A DNA stretch of 9,707 nucleotides from JAFAVN01 sp036378375 (GCA_036378375.1 DASUWQ010000422.1:1-9707); one strand, 5' to 3'; numbered from the stretch's first letter, positions 1-6,852 are shown. Translations and numbers: made by a program. The notes: generated by a model not told the origin, from the letters alone.

Positions 1-209
1 AGCGTATTCCGGTTAAGATTCTTTTTGATCAGATTCCCGATGTGGGTTTGCCGCTGGGTCCTGGCGAGTCAGTTGTACCGACTGTCAAAGTCCAGGACTT
101 TCACTACTCGGCCCTGCAGTTGATGATCGTCTCGGCTTTGGTTGCAGTCGCCATCCTAGGTATTCTCTCGTGGGGTACGAGGCCGCCCAAAGTTAAGAAA
201 CCAGCGTAA
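1..209 (+). CDS. C-terminal end of an EmrA/HlyD-type membrane fusion protein (5' truncated)
   Basis: The window opens inside this gene; the first full codon is at position 3, and 68 residues precede the TAA at 207-209. The visible start, RIPVKILFD, followed by LPLGPGESVVPTVKV, matches the last beta strands of HlyD/EmrA periplasmic adaptor proteins, where a phrase such as 'RIPVRI...L.PGMSVVPTV' ends the membrane-proximal barrel. Such adaptors link an inner-membrane pump to a TolC-like outer-membrane channel. The stop is 7 bp before the DHA2 exporter gene, the normal adaptor-pump operon order. Oddity: after the adaptor fold the protein continues into a hydrophobic segment (visible residues 37-58, ALQLMIVSALVAVAILGILS) and a basic tail (KVKKPA), so it seems to carry a C-terminal transmembrane helix, whereas typical EmrA is anchored only at the N terminus. 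The family call rests on a short stretch and is good but not certain. Confidence 0.72.
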   Translation, partial: RIPVKILFDQIPDVGLPLGPGESVVPTVKVQDFHYSALQLMIVSALVAVAILGILSWGTRPPKVKKPA

Positions 210-216
210 GTCATCT

Positions 217-1797
217 ATGGCGAACGGAACGCCAACTGCAGCGGCCCAACCCTGGAAGCCGGCTGCCAATCCTTGGCTCATCGCGGCAGCCGTGATGTCC
301 GCCACGTTTATGGAGGTTCTTGATACCTCCGTGGCGAACGTTTCGTTGACGCACATCGCCGGGAGCCTTTCTGCCAGCACGGACGAAGCTACCTGGGTTC
401 TCACCAGTTACCTAGTCTCCAACGCGGTAATCTTACCGGCGACTGGATGGCTAGGACGGTTCTTTGGTCGGCGGCGGTTTTTGATCACCTGTATCACGAT
501 CTTCACAATTGCGTCAGCTCTCTGTGGAGTCGCTAATAGCCTTGGATTCTTGATCTTTGCCCGGATCTTGCAAGGCGCCGGCGGCGGAGCATTGCAGCCG
601 GTAGCACAGGCAATTTTGCTGGAGACATTCCCACCGGAAAAACGCGGACAGGCGATGTCGGTGTATGCGATGGGCGTAGTTGTCGCGCCGATCCTTGGGC
701 CAACTCTTGGCGGTTGGATTACCGACAGTTACTCCTGGCGCTGGGTTTTCTATATCAACCTTCCAATCGGCATCGCTGCCATTTTTATGTGCCTGCGGTT
801 TCTGGAAGATCCGCCCTACCTGAAGAGTGCGAAGGCTGGCAAAATCGATTTCGCCGGTTTCGGTTTGTTAGCTCTCTGGATTGGATGTCTCCAAATCTTG
901 CTTGATAAAGGACAGGACGAAGACTGGTTTTCGTCGAACTTCATCCGGTGGTTAGCTTTCTTGGCGGTTGTGGGATTCGTAGTGTTCCTAGTCTGGGAAC
1001 TCACTCGCGATCACCCGATTGTTAATTTGCAGATTCTTAAAGACCGCAACCTGACGATTGGCGTGCTCTTGAATTTCAGCGTAGGCGCTGTCCTGTACGG
1101 CACGACAGCGGTACTCCCGCAGTTCTTGCAGCTGTTGTTGGGGTATCCATCGCTACAGGCGGGCTTAGTGATGAGTCCCAGAGGGATTGGCGCGATCGTC
1201 GGCAGCATGGTTGCCGGACGTATCCTGACCAAGGTGGATGGCCGCCTCTGGATGGCGCAGGGAGCGGTGGTCCTTGGTGTTACGATGTATCTGCTTGGTG
1301 GAGTCAACCTCGATATGGCTCCTGAGACGGTGATGGTGCCGATCATTATCAGCGGATTTGCGGTTACTTCGATTTTCGTTCCGATGACCACGTTTTCGGT
1401 GGCGACGGTCAAACGGGAAAATATGGGTGATGCGGCCGGTTTAACTAGCTTGGTGAGAAATCTGGGAGGTTCTGTTGGTATCTCGCTGGTGACAGCGCTG
1501 GTAACGCGCAGCACCCAAGCGCATCAGGCGCTAATGGCGGGACACATGACGAATCTGGACGCTCCGTTCCGCAATCAACTCTCGAGTTTACAACAGGCAC
1601 TTTCCATTCAGTCTGGTCAGGCAGGCCAATCGCAAGCCTACGGCGTGATTTATCAGACTCTCCAACAGCAAGCGGGTTTGTGGGCTTACGTGGAGCAGTT
1701 TCGAATGCTGGTACCGATCTGTCTGTTGCTGGTACCGATTATTCTCCTGTTCAAGAAGGCAAAAGGCCCAGCCCCGGCCGGAGCTGGGGGCCATTAA
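217..1797 (+). CDS. DHA2-family MFS multidrug exporter (EmrB/QacA type, 14 TM)
   Basis: This is a 526-residue inner-membrane drug:H+ antiporter, a usual length for the 14-helix DHA2 family. The first helix contains ATFMEVLDTSVANV (residues 29-42), the hallmark of EmrB-type pumps, with the membrane-embedded Asp of the VLDTS motif. MFS motif A is GWLGRFFGRRR (77-87) and antiporter motif C is GVVVAPILGPTLGGW (153-167), followed by SWRWVFYINLPIG (173-185), another DHA2 signature. The second half includes MGDAAGLTSLVRNLGGSVGIS, typical of the late helices. It is preceded 7 bp upstream by the adaptor gene, so the two probably form an EmrAB-like tripartite efflux system with an outer-membrane channel encoded elsewhere. 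No clear Shine-Dalgarno is seen before the ATG, consistent with translational coupling to the adaptor. The substrate cannot be read from the sequence. Confidence 0.95.
   Translation: MANGTPTAAAQPWKPAANPWLIAAAVMSATFMEVLDTSVANVSLTHIAGSLSASTDEATWVLTSYLVSNAVILPATGWLGRFFGRRRFLITCITIFTIASALCGVANSLGFLIFARILQGAGGGALQPVAQAILLETFPPEKRGQAMSVYAMGVVVAPILGPTLGGWITDSYSWRWVFYINLPIGIAAIFMCLRFLEDPPYLKSAKAGKIDFAGFGLLALWIGCLQILLDKGQDEDWFSSNFIRWLAFLAVVGFVVFLVWELTRDHPIVNLQILKDRNLTIGVLLNFSVGAVLYGTTAVLPQFLQLLLGYPSLQAGLVMSPRGIGAIVGSMVAGRILTKVDGRLWMAQGAVVLGVTMYLLGGVNLDMAPETVMVPIIISGFAVTSIFVPMTTFSVATVKRENMGDAAGLTSLVRNLGGSVGISLVTALVTRSTQAHQALMAGHMTNLDAPFRNQLSSLQQALSIQSGQAGQSQAYGVIYQTLQQQAGLWAYVEQFRMLVPICLLLVPIILLFKKAKGPAPAGAGGH
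1765..1792 (+). terminator. GC-rich hairpin at the end of the efflux operon (possible terminator, no U tract)
   Basis: GGCCCAGC (1765-1772) can pair with GCTGGGGGCC (1783-1792) with a two-base bulge, across a 10-base loop. The hairpin covers the last codons before the TAA of the exporter gene. The sequence after it (ATTAAGCA) has no T run, so a classical intrinsic terminator is not shown; it could equally stabilise the mRNA end. A second weaker stem, GCATCGC (1832-1838) with GCGATGC (1849-1855), lies just downstream in the gap. Confidence 0.25.
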
Positions 1798-1917
1798 GCA
1801 GGCTGTCAGTGTGGTGCACTAGGGGGAGCGGGCATCGCTTTGCATCCGGCGATGCTCCGGTCCGAAGCCGCGGATCGCGCGCATTTGTGATCGACCTTCC
1901 AGGCGCCAGCGATTAAA

Positions 1918-2035
1918 AGTTCGCCGTTCACAGTTCGCCGTTCCGGGTTGGCAGCTTGTCTTCAGCGTGGCCGACTCATATCCTCGGATCGGCAACAGCG
2001 AACAGCGAACAGTGAACCGCGAACTCTAAACTGTT
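1918..2035. repeat. Inverted pair of heptamer-repeat tracts reaching the DUF4337 start codon
   Basis: The left part (1918-1949) has GTT every 7 bp, at 1919, 1926, 1933, 1940 and 1947. The right part (1994-2035) is six consecutive 7-mers that all start with AAC: AACAGCG, AACAGCG, AACAGTG, AACCGCG, AACTCTA, AACTGTT. The last one ends directly before the ATG at 2036. The left tract and positions 1994-2025 are imperfect reverse complements (26 of 32 positions match, 44 bp apart), so the region could form a cruciform or an RNA hairpin. The rest of the exporter-DUF4337 gap (1798-1917) shows only a short stem and no gene. Confidence 0.75.
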
Positions 2036-2578
2036 ATGGAAGAACCTGAGGTTCCAACCGAACACCTTCACGAACACATCCATGAGCATGCTGAGCACAG
2101 CACCGAACGTTGGATTCTGGGGGTAGCGCTAAGTTCAGCTCTTTTAGCGGCATTCGCCGCGGTGGCCTCTTTACTGGCTGGGCACAATGCGAACGAGGCG
2201 GTGATTGCGCAAATCGAGTCGTCTGACCAATGGAGCTACTATCAATCGAAGAGCATTAAGGAAGCGCAATTGGCCGGGAAGCTAGATATCTTAGCCGCAT
2301 TGGATAAGCCAGTGGCTGATGCCGACAAGAGCAAGGTCGCCCAATACGAAAAGGAGAGGGAAGACGTCCGTAAGGATGCTGAACGTTTAGAAAAAAGATC
2401 ACAACACCTTTTGCGAACTCACGAAGCTCTGGCGGTAAGTGTAACCCTGTTCCAAATCGCCATCGCGGTTGGAGCGATCTCGGTTTTAATCAAGCGGAAA
2501 TCTTTCTGGTCCGTCAGCTTAGTGGTAGGATTGATTGGAGTCGGCTTTTTCTTGCAAGCGCTACTCTTCGTGCATTGA
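2036..2578 (+). CDS. DUF4337 family membrane protein with His-rich N terminus
   Basis: The 180-residue product matches the DUF4337 family: a short charged N terminus, a first helix (about 26-49), the conserved stretch AGHNANEAVIAQIESSDQWS followed by YYQSKSIKE (48-76), a charged probably coiled-coil middle (about 95-130), and two C-terminal helices (about 132-152 and 156-178). The function of the family is unknown. Residues 10-21 have histidine at 10, 12, 14, 16, 18 and 21, alternating with acidic residues, which could bind metal; related proteins as I recall them also begin with a His/Glu-rich segment, supporting this ATG. No Shine-Dalgarno is visible; the 42 bp before the start are heptamer repeats. 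It is on the same strand as the efflux genes but 238 bp away, so probably separately transcribed. Confidence 0.85.
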   Translation: MEEPEVPTEHLHEHIHEHAEHSTERWILGVALSSALLAAFAAVASLLAGHNANEAVIAQIESSDQWSYYQSKSIKEAQLAGKLDILAALDKPVADADKSKVAQYEKEREDVRKDAERLEKRSQHLLRTHEALAVSVTLFQIAIAVGAISVLIKRKSFWSVSLVVGLIGVGFFLQALLFVH

Positions 2579-2592
2579 GGACGGTTTAGTAA

Positions 2593-2929
2593 GGCGGGGC
2601 TCCCGATTGGCGCGGAACCTGGAGGGGAGCCGCTTGAAAGCGTTTAATAGGTTATCGCGATATTAGCCGCTGCGCTCGTGCCGGCGTAACCGTGTTGAAA
2701 AGCAGGCGGCTCCCGCGAACGGCCGATGGCGTGGCAGGTCTATCGGCGGTATTAGAATCAACGATCGAGGCGGCCAACGCTGGGTAAAAACGTCACGCTG
2801 GGTAATTTGCGGGAGCCGCCTGCTTTCACATTGTTTGGTTGGACTCGCGCTGGGAAGAATTCGACGAGGTCGCGCGTGGAGGCCCAAAGCGGCTCCCCTC
2901 CAGGTTCCTCGCCAATCGGGAGCCTCGCC
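2593..2929. repeat. Nested inverted-repeat element, copy A
   Basis: Outer arms of 43 bp (2593-2635 and 2887-2929) are reverse complements at 41 of 43 positions. Inside them, an 18-bp perfect inverted repeat (2699-2716 and 2809-2826) carries GCAGGCGGCTCCCGC. Each outer arm is itself a hairpin: GGCTCCC at 2598 with GGGAGCC at 2625, and GGCTCCC at 2891 with GGGAGCC at 2918. Six GGCTCCC/GGGAGCC blocks therefore alternate in orientation. The element fills the gap between the convergent DUF4337 and ABC genes. Open frames through it are by-products of the palindromes. It resembles REP/BIME or MITE-type intergenic repeats; no transposase and no clear target-site duplication are visible. A shortened relative lies at 9279-9481. 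Confidence 0.85.
2777..2805 (+). repeat. 11-bp direct repeat inside element A
   Basis: ACGCTGGGTAA occurs at 2777-2787 and again at 2795-2805, an 18-bp period, in the central loop of copy A just before the right inner arm. It is absent from copy B. Confidence 0.6.
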
Positions 2930-2940
2930 CACCGGCACAT

Positions 2941-2975
2941 AACCTAAAATTTAGAACCTATAACCTACAACCTCT
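2941..2975. repeat. Heptamer tandem repeat (AACCTAN) after element A
   Basis: Five in-phase 7-mers: AACCTAA, AATTTAG, AACCTAT, AACCTAC, AACCTCT. The tract starts 12 bp after element A ends and runs into the TAG stop codon (2974-2976, minus strand) of the ABC gene. Confidence 0.65.
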
Positions 2976-5900
2976 AGCCGATTCGGAACTGGCGGTGCAG
3001 TCGCCACAGCACCAATAATAAGAAGATAACGGTGAACCCGTTAATAACGATCGAGTCAAAAACGAAGATACTGATGGTTTGGTTGAAAATTAACTTTTCT
3101 GGACCGAAGAACACGTTGCGCTGTCGCGACGTGTAGTCTCGCTCTTTCATCTCGGCGTCCACCAGCATGTCTGAGATCTTCTTGTTTTGGAAAAGTTGCT
3201 CCGCCGTCACGACATTTCCCTGCCGATTAAACTTATTCTCGTCGAGCTCCTTGCCGGCGATGACCTGATCAATCAGCTGGAGCCGCCGATCTACCTCGGC
3301 GGTGTTTTTTCCACCGAGCCCTGAAAGGATCGCCAAGCTTTCTTTCAGGTCTTCGAGGCGATCTCCTTCGGCGCTGGTCAGTTTTGGTGCGTGGGCCAGT
3401 GCATCGATCTCGGCACTGAGCAAATCTTGACGGCGAGTGAACGGATTCAGTTTCGCTTGAGCGTCCACCAAAGCTTCATACGACCAGCGCATCGGAATCA
3501 GCTCGCAAATCAGCGGCACCTCGACATTTTGGCCTTTCACTTTCTCGCCAGTCGTGGCGTTTTGCGCCATCCGGTCACGCGTCAACGCATAGATGAAATC
3601 AAGATTGCGGTTCATCTCCTCGTACTTGATCAATGCTCCTCCCAAAATGATCTGCGGAATCAAAACCAGGGGCACGATGTTTGCCGCGGTTTTTGCATCG
3701 TCAACCAAGGCTGAAATTAAAAGTCCACCTGCTACTCCACTGACCGCGGTTGTCCCGATAAACCAGAGATAGGGCCAGAACATGCCCCGGATTTCGAGAA
3801 TCGTGTTTCCGATAGCGATAAACAGCGCGGATTGGATGATCGCGAATAGAGATAACGTAATAAACTTGGAAACGACGTAGTAAGGTAAGTGGATGTTAAG
3901 ATTCCGCTCTCGTTGGAGAATGGTCCGGTCGCGAATAATATCGTCAGCGCTATTGGTCAGTCCTAAAAACATGGCCACCACTAGCGACAAGAAGAGGTAG
4001 GTCGGAATGTGGAAAGCATGCTCAAAGTCGTAGCGTTGATTTTCGGCGTACCTCAACACGAACCCGATTAAAGCGCTTAACAGCGGAGCCTCGAAGATGG
4101 TGGTCCAAAGATTTGTGCGGTTTCTTAACTTGCTAATAAAGGCACGCTTAAAAACGGTCCGGAATTTGACCCATTCGTCTCGCCATCGCACTGGTTGATG
4201 CTTAGCCGATGGAATGGGCGGAGCGGTTGCACCCGGTTGGACAACCGAGACCTGTCGCATCTCCTGGATTAAGCGGAACGATTCGTACTTATCCCGCCAG
4301 TAATCAGGGGAGTAGCGACGGGAAGCGATCAGCTGGCCTCTGGCGTTCTCTTCGTAGATCACATCACCGCTGAGGTCTCGGAGAGGGGTTTCCAGCACGT
4401 CAAATATGAACTCCGGACGTGTAGTGCCGCAGGCTGGACATCCCCCGAGCTCGGTTCCGAAGTGTTGTTGGTGTTCAACCTGCGCGAAATATTGGAGCAT
4501 CTCTTGCGGCGTGCCGAAGAAAACCAGGCGGCCACCTTTATCCAGCAACACCGCCTTGCTGAACATCTGAAAGATCTTCGATGTCGGTGTATGGATCGTG
4601 ACCAGCACGATCTTGTTGTGGGAAAGGCCCCGGATAATTTCTATCACGTGCTCCGAGTCTTTCGATGACAGCCCGGAAGTCGGCTCGTCGAAGAGAAAGA
4701 CGTCCGCCGAGCTGATCATATCGAGGCCGATGTTCAGCCGCTTTCTTTCACCACCGCTCAGATACTTCTTCACTGAGCTGCCGACGAGGCTATCGCGCCG
4801 TTCCGACAAGCCTAGTTCAATCAGCTTCCCATCAACTCGGCGGAGGCGGTCTTTGGCTGTGAGATGGGGTGATCGAATCGCGGCCGCGTAATCAAGATTC
4901 TCTAAGATCGTGAGATGCTCGTCGAACGCATCGTCTTGAGGAATGTAGGCGACATACTCGCGCAAAGCCTCGACCTGGTTGTAAAGGGATTGGCCGTTTA
5001 GCAATACCGATCCGCTAGTGGGCGCGAGCTGCCCGCAAATGGTTTTTAGTAATGTGCTTTTGCCGCATCCGCTGGCGCCCATCACACACACCATCTCGCC
5101 CCGATTAGCAGAGAAGGAGATGCCGTCGAGAGCAACGTCTCCAGTCCGAAAACGAAGGGAAACATCTTGCACATCCAGGCGCCGGATGATGTTGCGTTCT
5201 TCCTCGATGATACGCTCTGAGAAGTTGCACCGCAGTACTTGGCCCGCATCGATCCGAATGATGTCTCCATCGGTCAGTTGCGCCGAGCCTCGCACAATAG
5301 TCTCCCCGACCATAACGGGGCGGTCTGCCTGCAGAACCTCCAAAGTGCCGACCAATTGATCGTAATCGCACGAAATCTTCAGCAAGACTTCGCCCACGGT
5401 TCCCGGACTTAACAGGATATCGTCGGATTCAAGCAGAGAGGCGTTGTTAGAAACCAGGTAGACCGACTTGGAAGCTTTTAGCTGGAACCGGCCCCCCATG
5501 GCCCTCGCTCGCCGGCGGAGATCGGACAACAGCAATTCACTGGAGTTTTCGAAGACGATCCGATCTTCCAATGCCCCGGCCACCGTCGTGCCAGCCTCGA
5601 GTGGGGTGCCGTTGAGTGTTGCCTCGACTTTCTTCAGGGCGAAAACCTGAACTTTTAGTCCGAATTGAACTTCCAGGCAGCTATCTCGCGTCCTGGCCTT
5701 CTCCAGAACAATTTCATCGTTCTGGTTTACGGTGACAAAGATCCGCGGAAGCGAGACATTTTTCTTAGCGTTAAAATAGAAGAGCAGGTCCTGATGAGTG
5801 ATAACCTGTTCACCGATGATGATCCTTTGTCCCGGATAGATCCGGCAGAATTCGCCCGGTGAAAGCGATCTACCCCGCACGACGACAGATTTGGGGCTCA

Positions 5901-6543
5901 AGTTCTTGAAGAGGATCAGGTCATGATAGCGGTAGGCCATCAGCCGTTCGCCGTTCTTGAGTTCCTTCAAGGGCACATCCACGGTCCCATCTTCGCCGAA
6001 GACCAAGGACTCAAGTGGGGAAGTTCCTTTTTGATAAACCGACGGATCTGCCGAATCTGCGGAATTGAGCTGATAGACGATGTCGATCGCTTGAGCAGCC
6101 ATGCCCAGTTGCGACATAAAGGAGTAGTAGGCGATCACCTGCTCCTGCTGCATCCCGGCCTTAGCGATGAGATCGTAAAGCTGTACGCCCAGCATGATCT
6201 TCCGGTCTTGGCTGAGCTCTTCAGCCAGTCGTTTGGCCATCGAGGAAAGGTCTTGAGGCTCCCTCAGGGCTCTTTGAAAAAGCGTCCGTAACTCTGAATA
6301 AACCGCCTCCGGATAGTCGTACCGCAGAAATCCCAAACTGGAATCGATCTCCTCTTCGAGGATCCGGCCGTCGACTTTGGAAAAACCGGCCAATACCTGG
6401 ATGAGGAGCGGAAGTAAGTTGCGCGGCTCGGATTTGGTCCGCCTGGTCCCGGACAACCTTCTAAATGTATGAGCTGCTAAACTCCTCGCCTTATGGACAA
6501 TCGATCCATTTTGTTTTGCCGTCCCATCTAACGTCTGAGGCAT
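2974..6543 (-). CDS. ABCG-like ABC transporter, ATPase fused to permease, with TerB-like and FHA-like N-terminal domains
   Basis: This 1189-residue protein has nearly twice the length of a usual ABCG half-transporter. Residues about 41-150 resemble TerB/DjlA-like helical domains (AGFSKVDGRILEEE). Residues about 205-445 hold repeated beta-rich units with 'NG..L..GD.I' phrases (e.g. 409-434) that look like degenerate FHA modules; the classical FHA Gly-Arg, Ser and His residues are not clear. The nucleotide-binding domain (about 458-690) is complete: Walker A GASGCGKST (489-497), Q-loop PQDD (535-538), signature LSGGERKRL (595-603), Walker B VFLFDEPTSGL (615-625), H-loop His651. A linker has CPAC (702-705). 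The ABC2-type membrane part has about five helices at 815-973, then a soluble insert of roughly 130 residues (1022-1153) and a last helix (1155-1181). It probably works as a homodimeric exporter; the substrate is unknown. Mycobacterial Rv1747 is a known FHA-ABC-ABC2 precedent. GAGGA lies 5 bases before the ATG. Confidence 0.92.
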   Translation of the reverse strand: MPQTLDGTAKQNGSIVHKARSLAAHTFRRLSGTRRTKSEPRNLLPLLIQVLAGFSKVDGRILEEEIDSSLGFLRYDYPEAVYSELRTLFQRALREPQDLSSMAKRLAEELSQDRKIMLGVQLYDLIAKAGMQQEQVIAYYSFMSQLGMAAQAIDIVYQLNSADSADPSVYQKGTSPLESLVFGEDGTVDVPLKELKNGERLMAYRYHDLILFKNLSPKSVVVRGRSLSPGEFCRIYPGQRIIIGEQVITHQDLLFYFNAKKNVSLPRIFVTVNQNDEIVLEKARTRDSCLEVQFGLKVQVFALKKVEATLNGTPLEAGTTVAGALEDRIVFENSSELLLSDLRRRARAMGGRFQLKASKSVYLVSNNASLLESDDILLSPGTVGEVLLKISCDYDQLVGTLEVLQADRPVMVGETIVRGSAQLTDGDIIRIDAGQVLRCNFSERIIEEERNIIRRLDVQDVSLRFRTGDVALDGISFSANRGEMVCVMGASGCGKSTLLKTICGQLAPTSGSVLLNGQSLYNQVEALREYVAYIPQDDAFDEHLTILENLDYAAAIRSPHLTAKDRLRRVDGKLIELGLSERRDSLVGSSVKKYLSGGERKRLNIGLDMISSADVFLFDEPTSGLSSKDSEHVIEIIRGLSHNKIVLVTIHTPTSKIFQMFSKAVLLDKGGRLVFFGTPQEMLQYFAQVEHQQHFGTELGGCPACGTTRPEFIFDVLETPLRDLSGDVIYEENARGQLIASRRYSPDYWRDKYESFRLIQEMRQVSVVQPGATAPPIPSAKHQPVRWRDEWVKFRTVFKRAFISKLRNRTNLWTTIFEAPLLSALIGFVLRYAENQRYDFEHAFHIPTYLFLSLVVAMFLGLTNSADDIIRDRTILQRERNLNIHLPYYVVSKFITLSLFAIIQSALFIAIGNTILEIRGMFWPYLWFIGTTAVSGVAGGLLISALVDDAKTAANIVPLVLIPQIILGGALIKYEEMNRNLDFIYALTRDRMAQNATTGEKVKGQNVEVPLICELIPMRWSYEALVDAQAKLNPFTRRQDLLSAEIDALAHAPKLTSAEGDRLEDLKESLAILSGLGGKNTAEVDRRLQLIDQVIAGKELDENKFNRQGNVVTAEQLFQNKKISDMLVDAEMKERDYTSRQRNVFFGPEKLIFNQTISIFVFDSIVINGFTVIFLLLVLWRLHRQFRIG

Positions 6544-6548
6544 GTCAA

Positions 6549-6553
6549 TCCTC
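6549..6553 (-). promoter_or_regulatory. Shine-Dalgarno of the ABC transporter gene
   Basis: On the minus strand GCGAGGATTGACATG places GAGGA five bases before the ATG at 6543, which supports that start over downstream methionines. Confidence 0.6.
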
Positions 6554-6671
6554 GCAGAGTAGCGTCCCTGGGACAGAGAAGCAAACTCAACACCGACCTG
6601 GCTCCGGCAGCCGCCGCACCGACAAGACCAGGAACGAGCGAGAAACGGAAGCGGCCAGCGACTAGATCGGT

Positions 6672-6705
6672 ATAGGACCTATCTGATAAACTTGAGCCTA
6701 ATAGG
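6672..6705. promoter_or_regulatory. Paired ATAGG/CCTAT palindromes, candidate operator
   Basis: ATAGGACCTAT (6672-6682) and CCTAATAGG (6697-6705) are two short palindromes built from the same CCTA/TAGG half-sites, each around a central A, with 14 bp between them. One lies in the spacer of the predicted minus-strand promoter and the other directly downstream of its -10, where a repressor would block the ABC gene. The pattern is seen directly; the function is inferred. Confidence 0.35.
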
Positions 6706-6711
6706 TGTGAA
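6683..6711 (-). promoter_or_regulatory. Candidate sigma70-type promoter for the ABC transporter gene
   Basis: On the minus strand TTCACA (6711-6706) is followed after exactly 17 bp by TATCAG (6688-6683), giving 5/6 and 4/6 matches to TTGACA and TATAAT. Transcription would start near 6676, leaving a leader of about 130 nt before the ATG at 6543. Nothing else gene-like was seen in the 309-bp divergent gap 6544-6852 apart from this site, the palindromes, the plus-strand promoter and a 10-bp direct repeat. Confidence 0.4.
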
Positions 6712-6753
6712 GTTTTATTTTGCTGCTGCCGTCTAAGCAAACGCACCAGGTCT

Positions 6754-6781
6754 TCCCGGCGTTTGTGGGGATCCCGGCGTT
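6754..6781 (+). repeat. 10-bp direct repeat TCCCGGCGTT upstream of the rhomboid-like gene
   Basis: TCCCGGCGTT is at 6754-6763 and 6772-6781, an 18-bp period. The first copy extends to TCCCGGCGTTT, and the same 11-mer appears once more at 9556-9566, shortly before the start of the gene at 9577. Confidence 0.4.
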
Positions 6782-6794
6782 CACGTGCGATCAC

Positions 6795-6823
6795 TTGCCG
6801 TGTTGTCGAAATTCCCGTAAACT
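6795..6823 (+). promoter_or_regulatory. Candidate promoter for the rhomboid-like/mazG operon
   Basis: TTGCCG (6795-6800) and TAAACT (6818-6823) are separated by 17 bp and match the sigma70 consensus at 4/6 each. The start site would be near 6830, about 20 bases before the ATG at 6853. GAGG at 6839-6842 could be the ribosome binding site, with a slightly long spacing of 10 bases. Confidence 0.35.
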
Positions 6824-6852
6824 AAGATGGGTCCGCCCGAGGTTTTTGTCTT

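Noticed and set aside
1011..1514. A 167-codon minus-strand open frame inside the DHA2 exporter gene
   Set aside because: It is antisense to a well-supported exporter and its Thr/Pro/Ile-rich translation is what the reverse of a membrane protein gene gives.
1680..1916. A 78-codon plus-strand open frame overlapping the exporter 3' end
   Set aside because: It begins inside the exporter in another frame, has no ribosome binding site and no recognisable domain.
2593..2929. CRISPR array reading of the repeated GGCTCCC blocks
   Set aside because: The blocks alternate in orientation, the spacers are of unequal length (about 20 to 100 bp) and no cas gene is nearby; an inverted-repeat element fits better.
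2663..2938. A 91-codon minus-strand open frame between the DUF4337 and ABC genes
   Set aside because: It lies almost wholly inside nested element A, its sequence is dictated by the palindromic arms, it is rich in Arg/Pro, and it matches no family I recognise.
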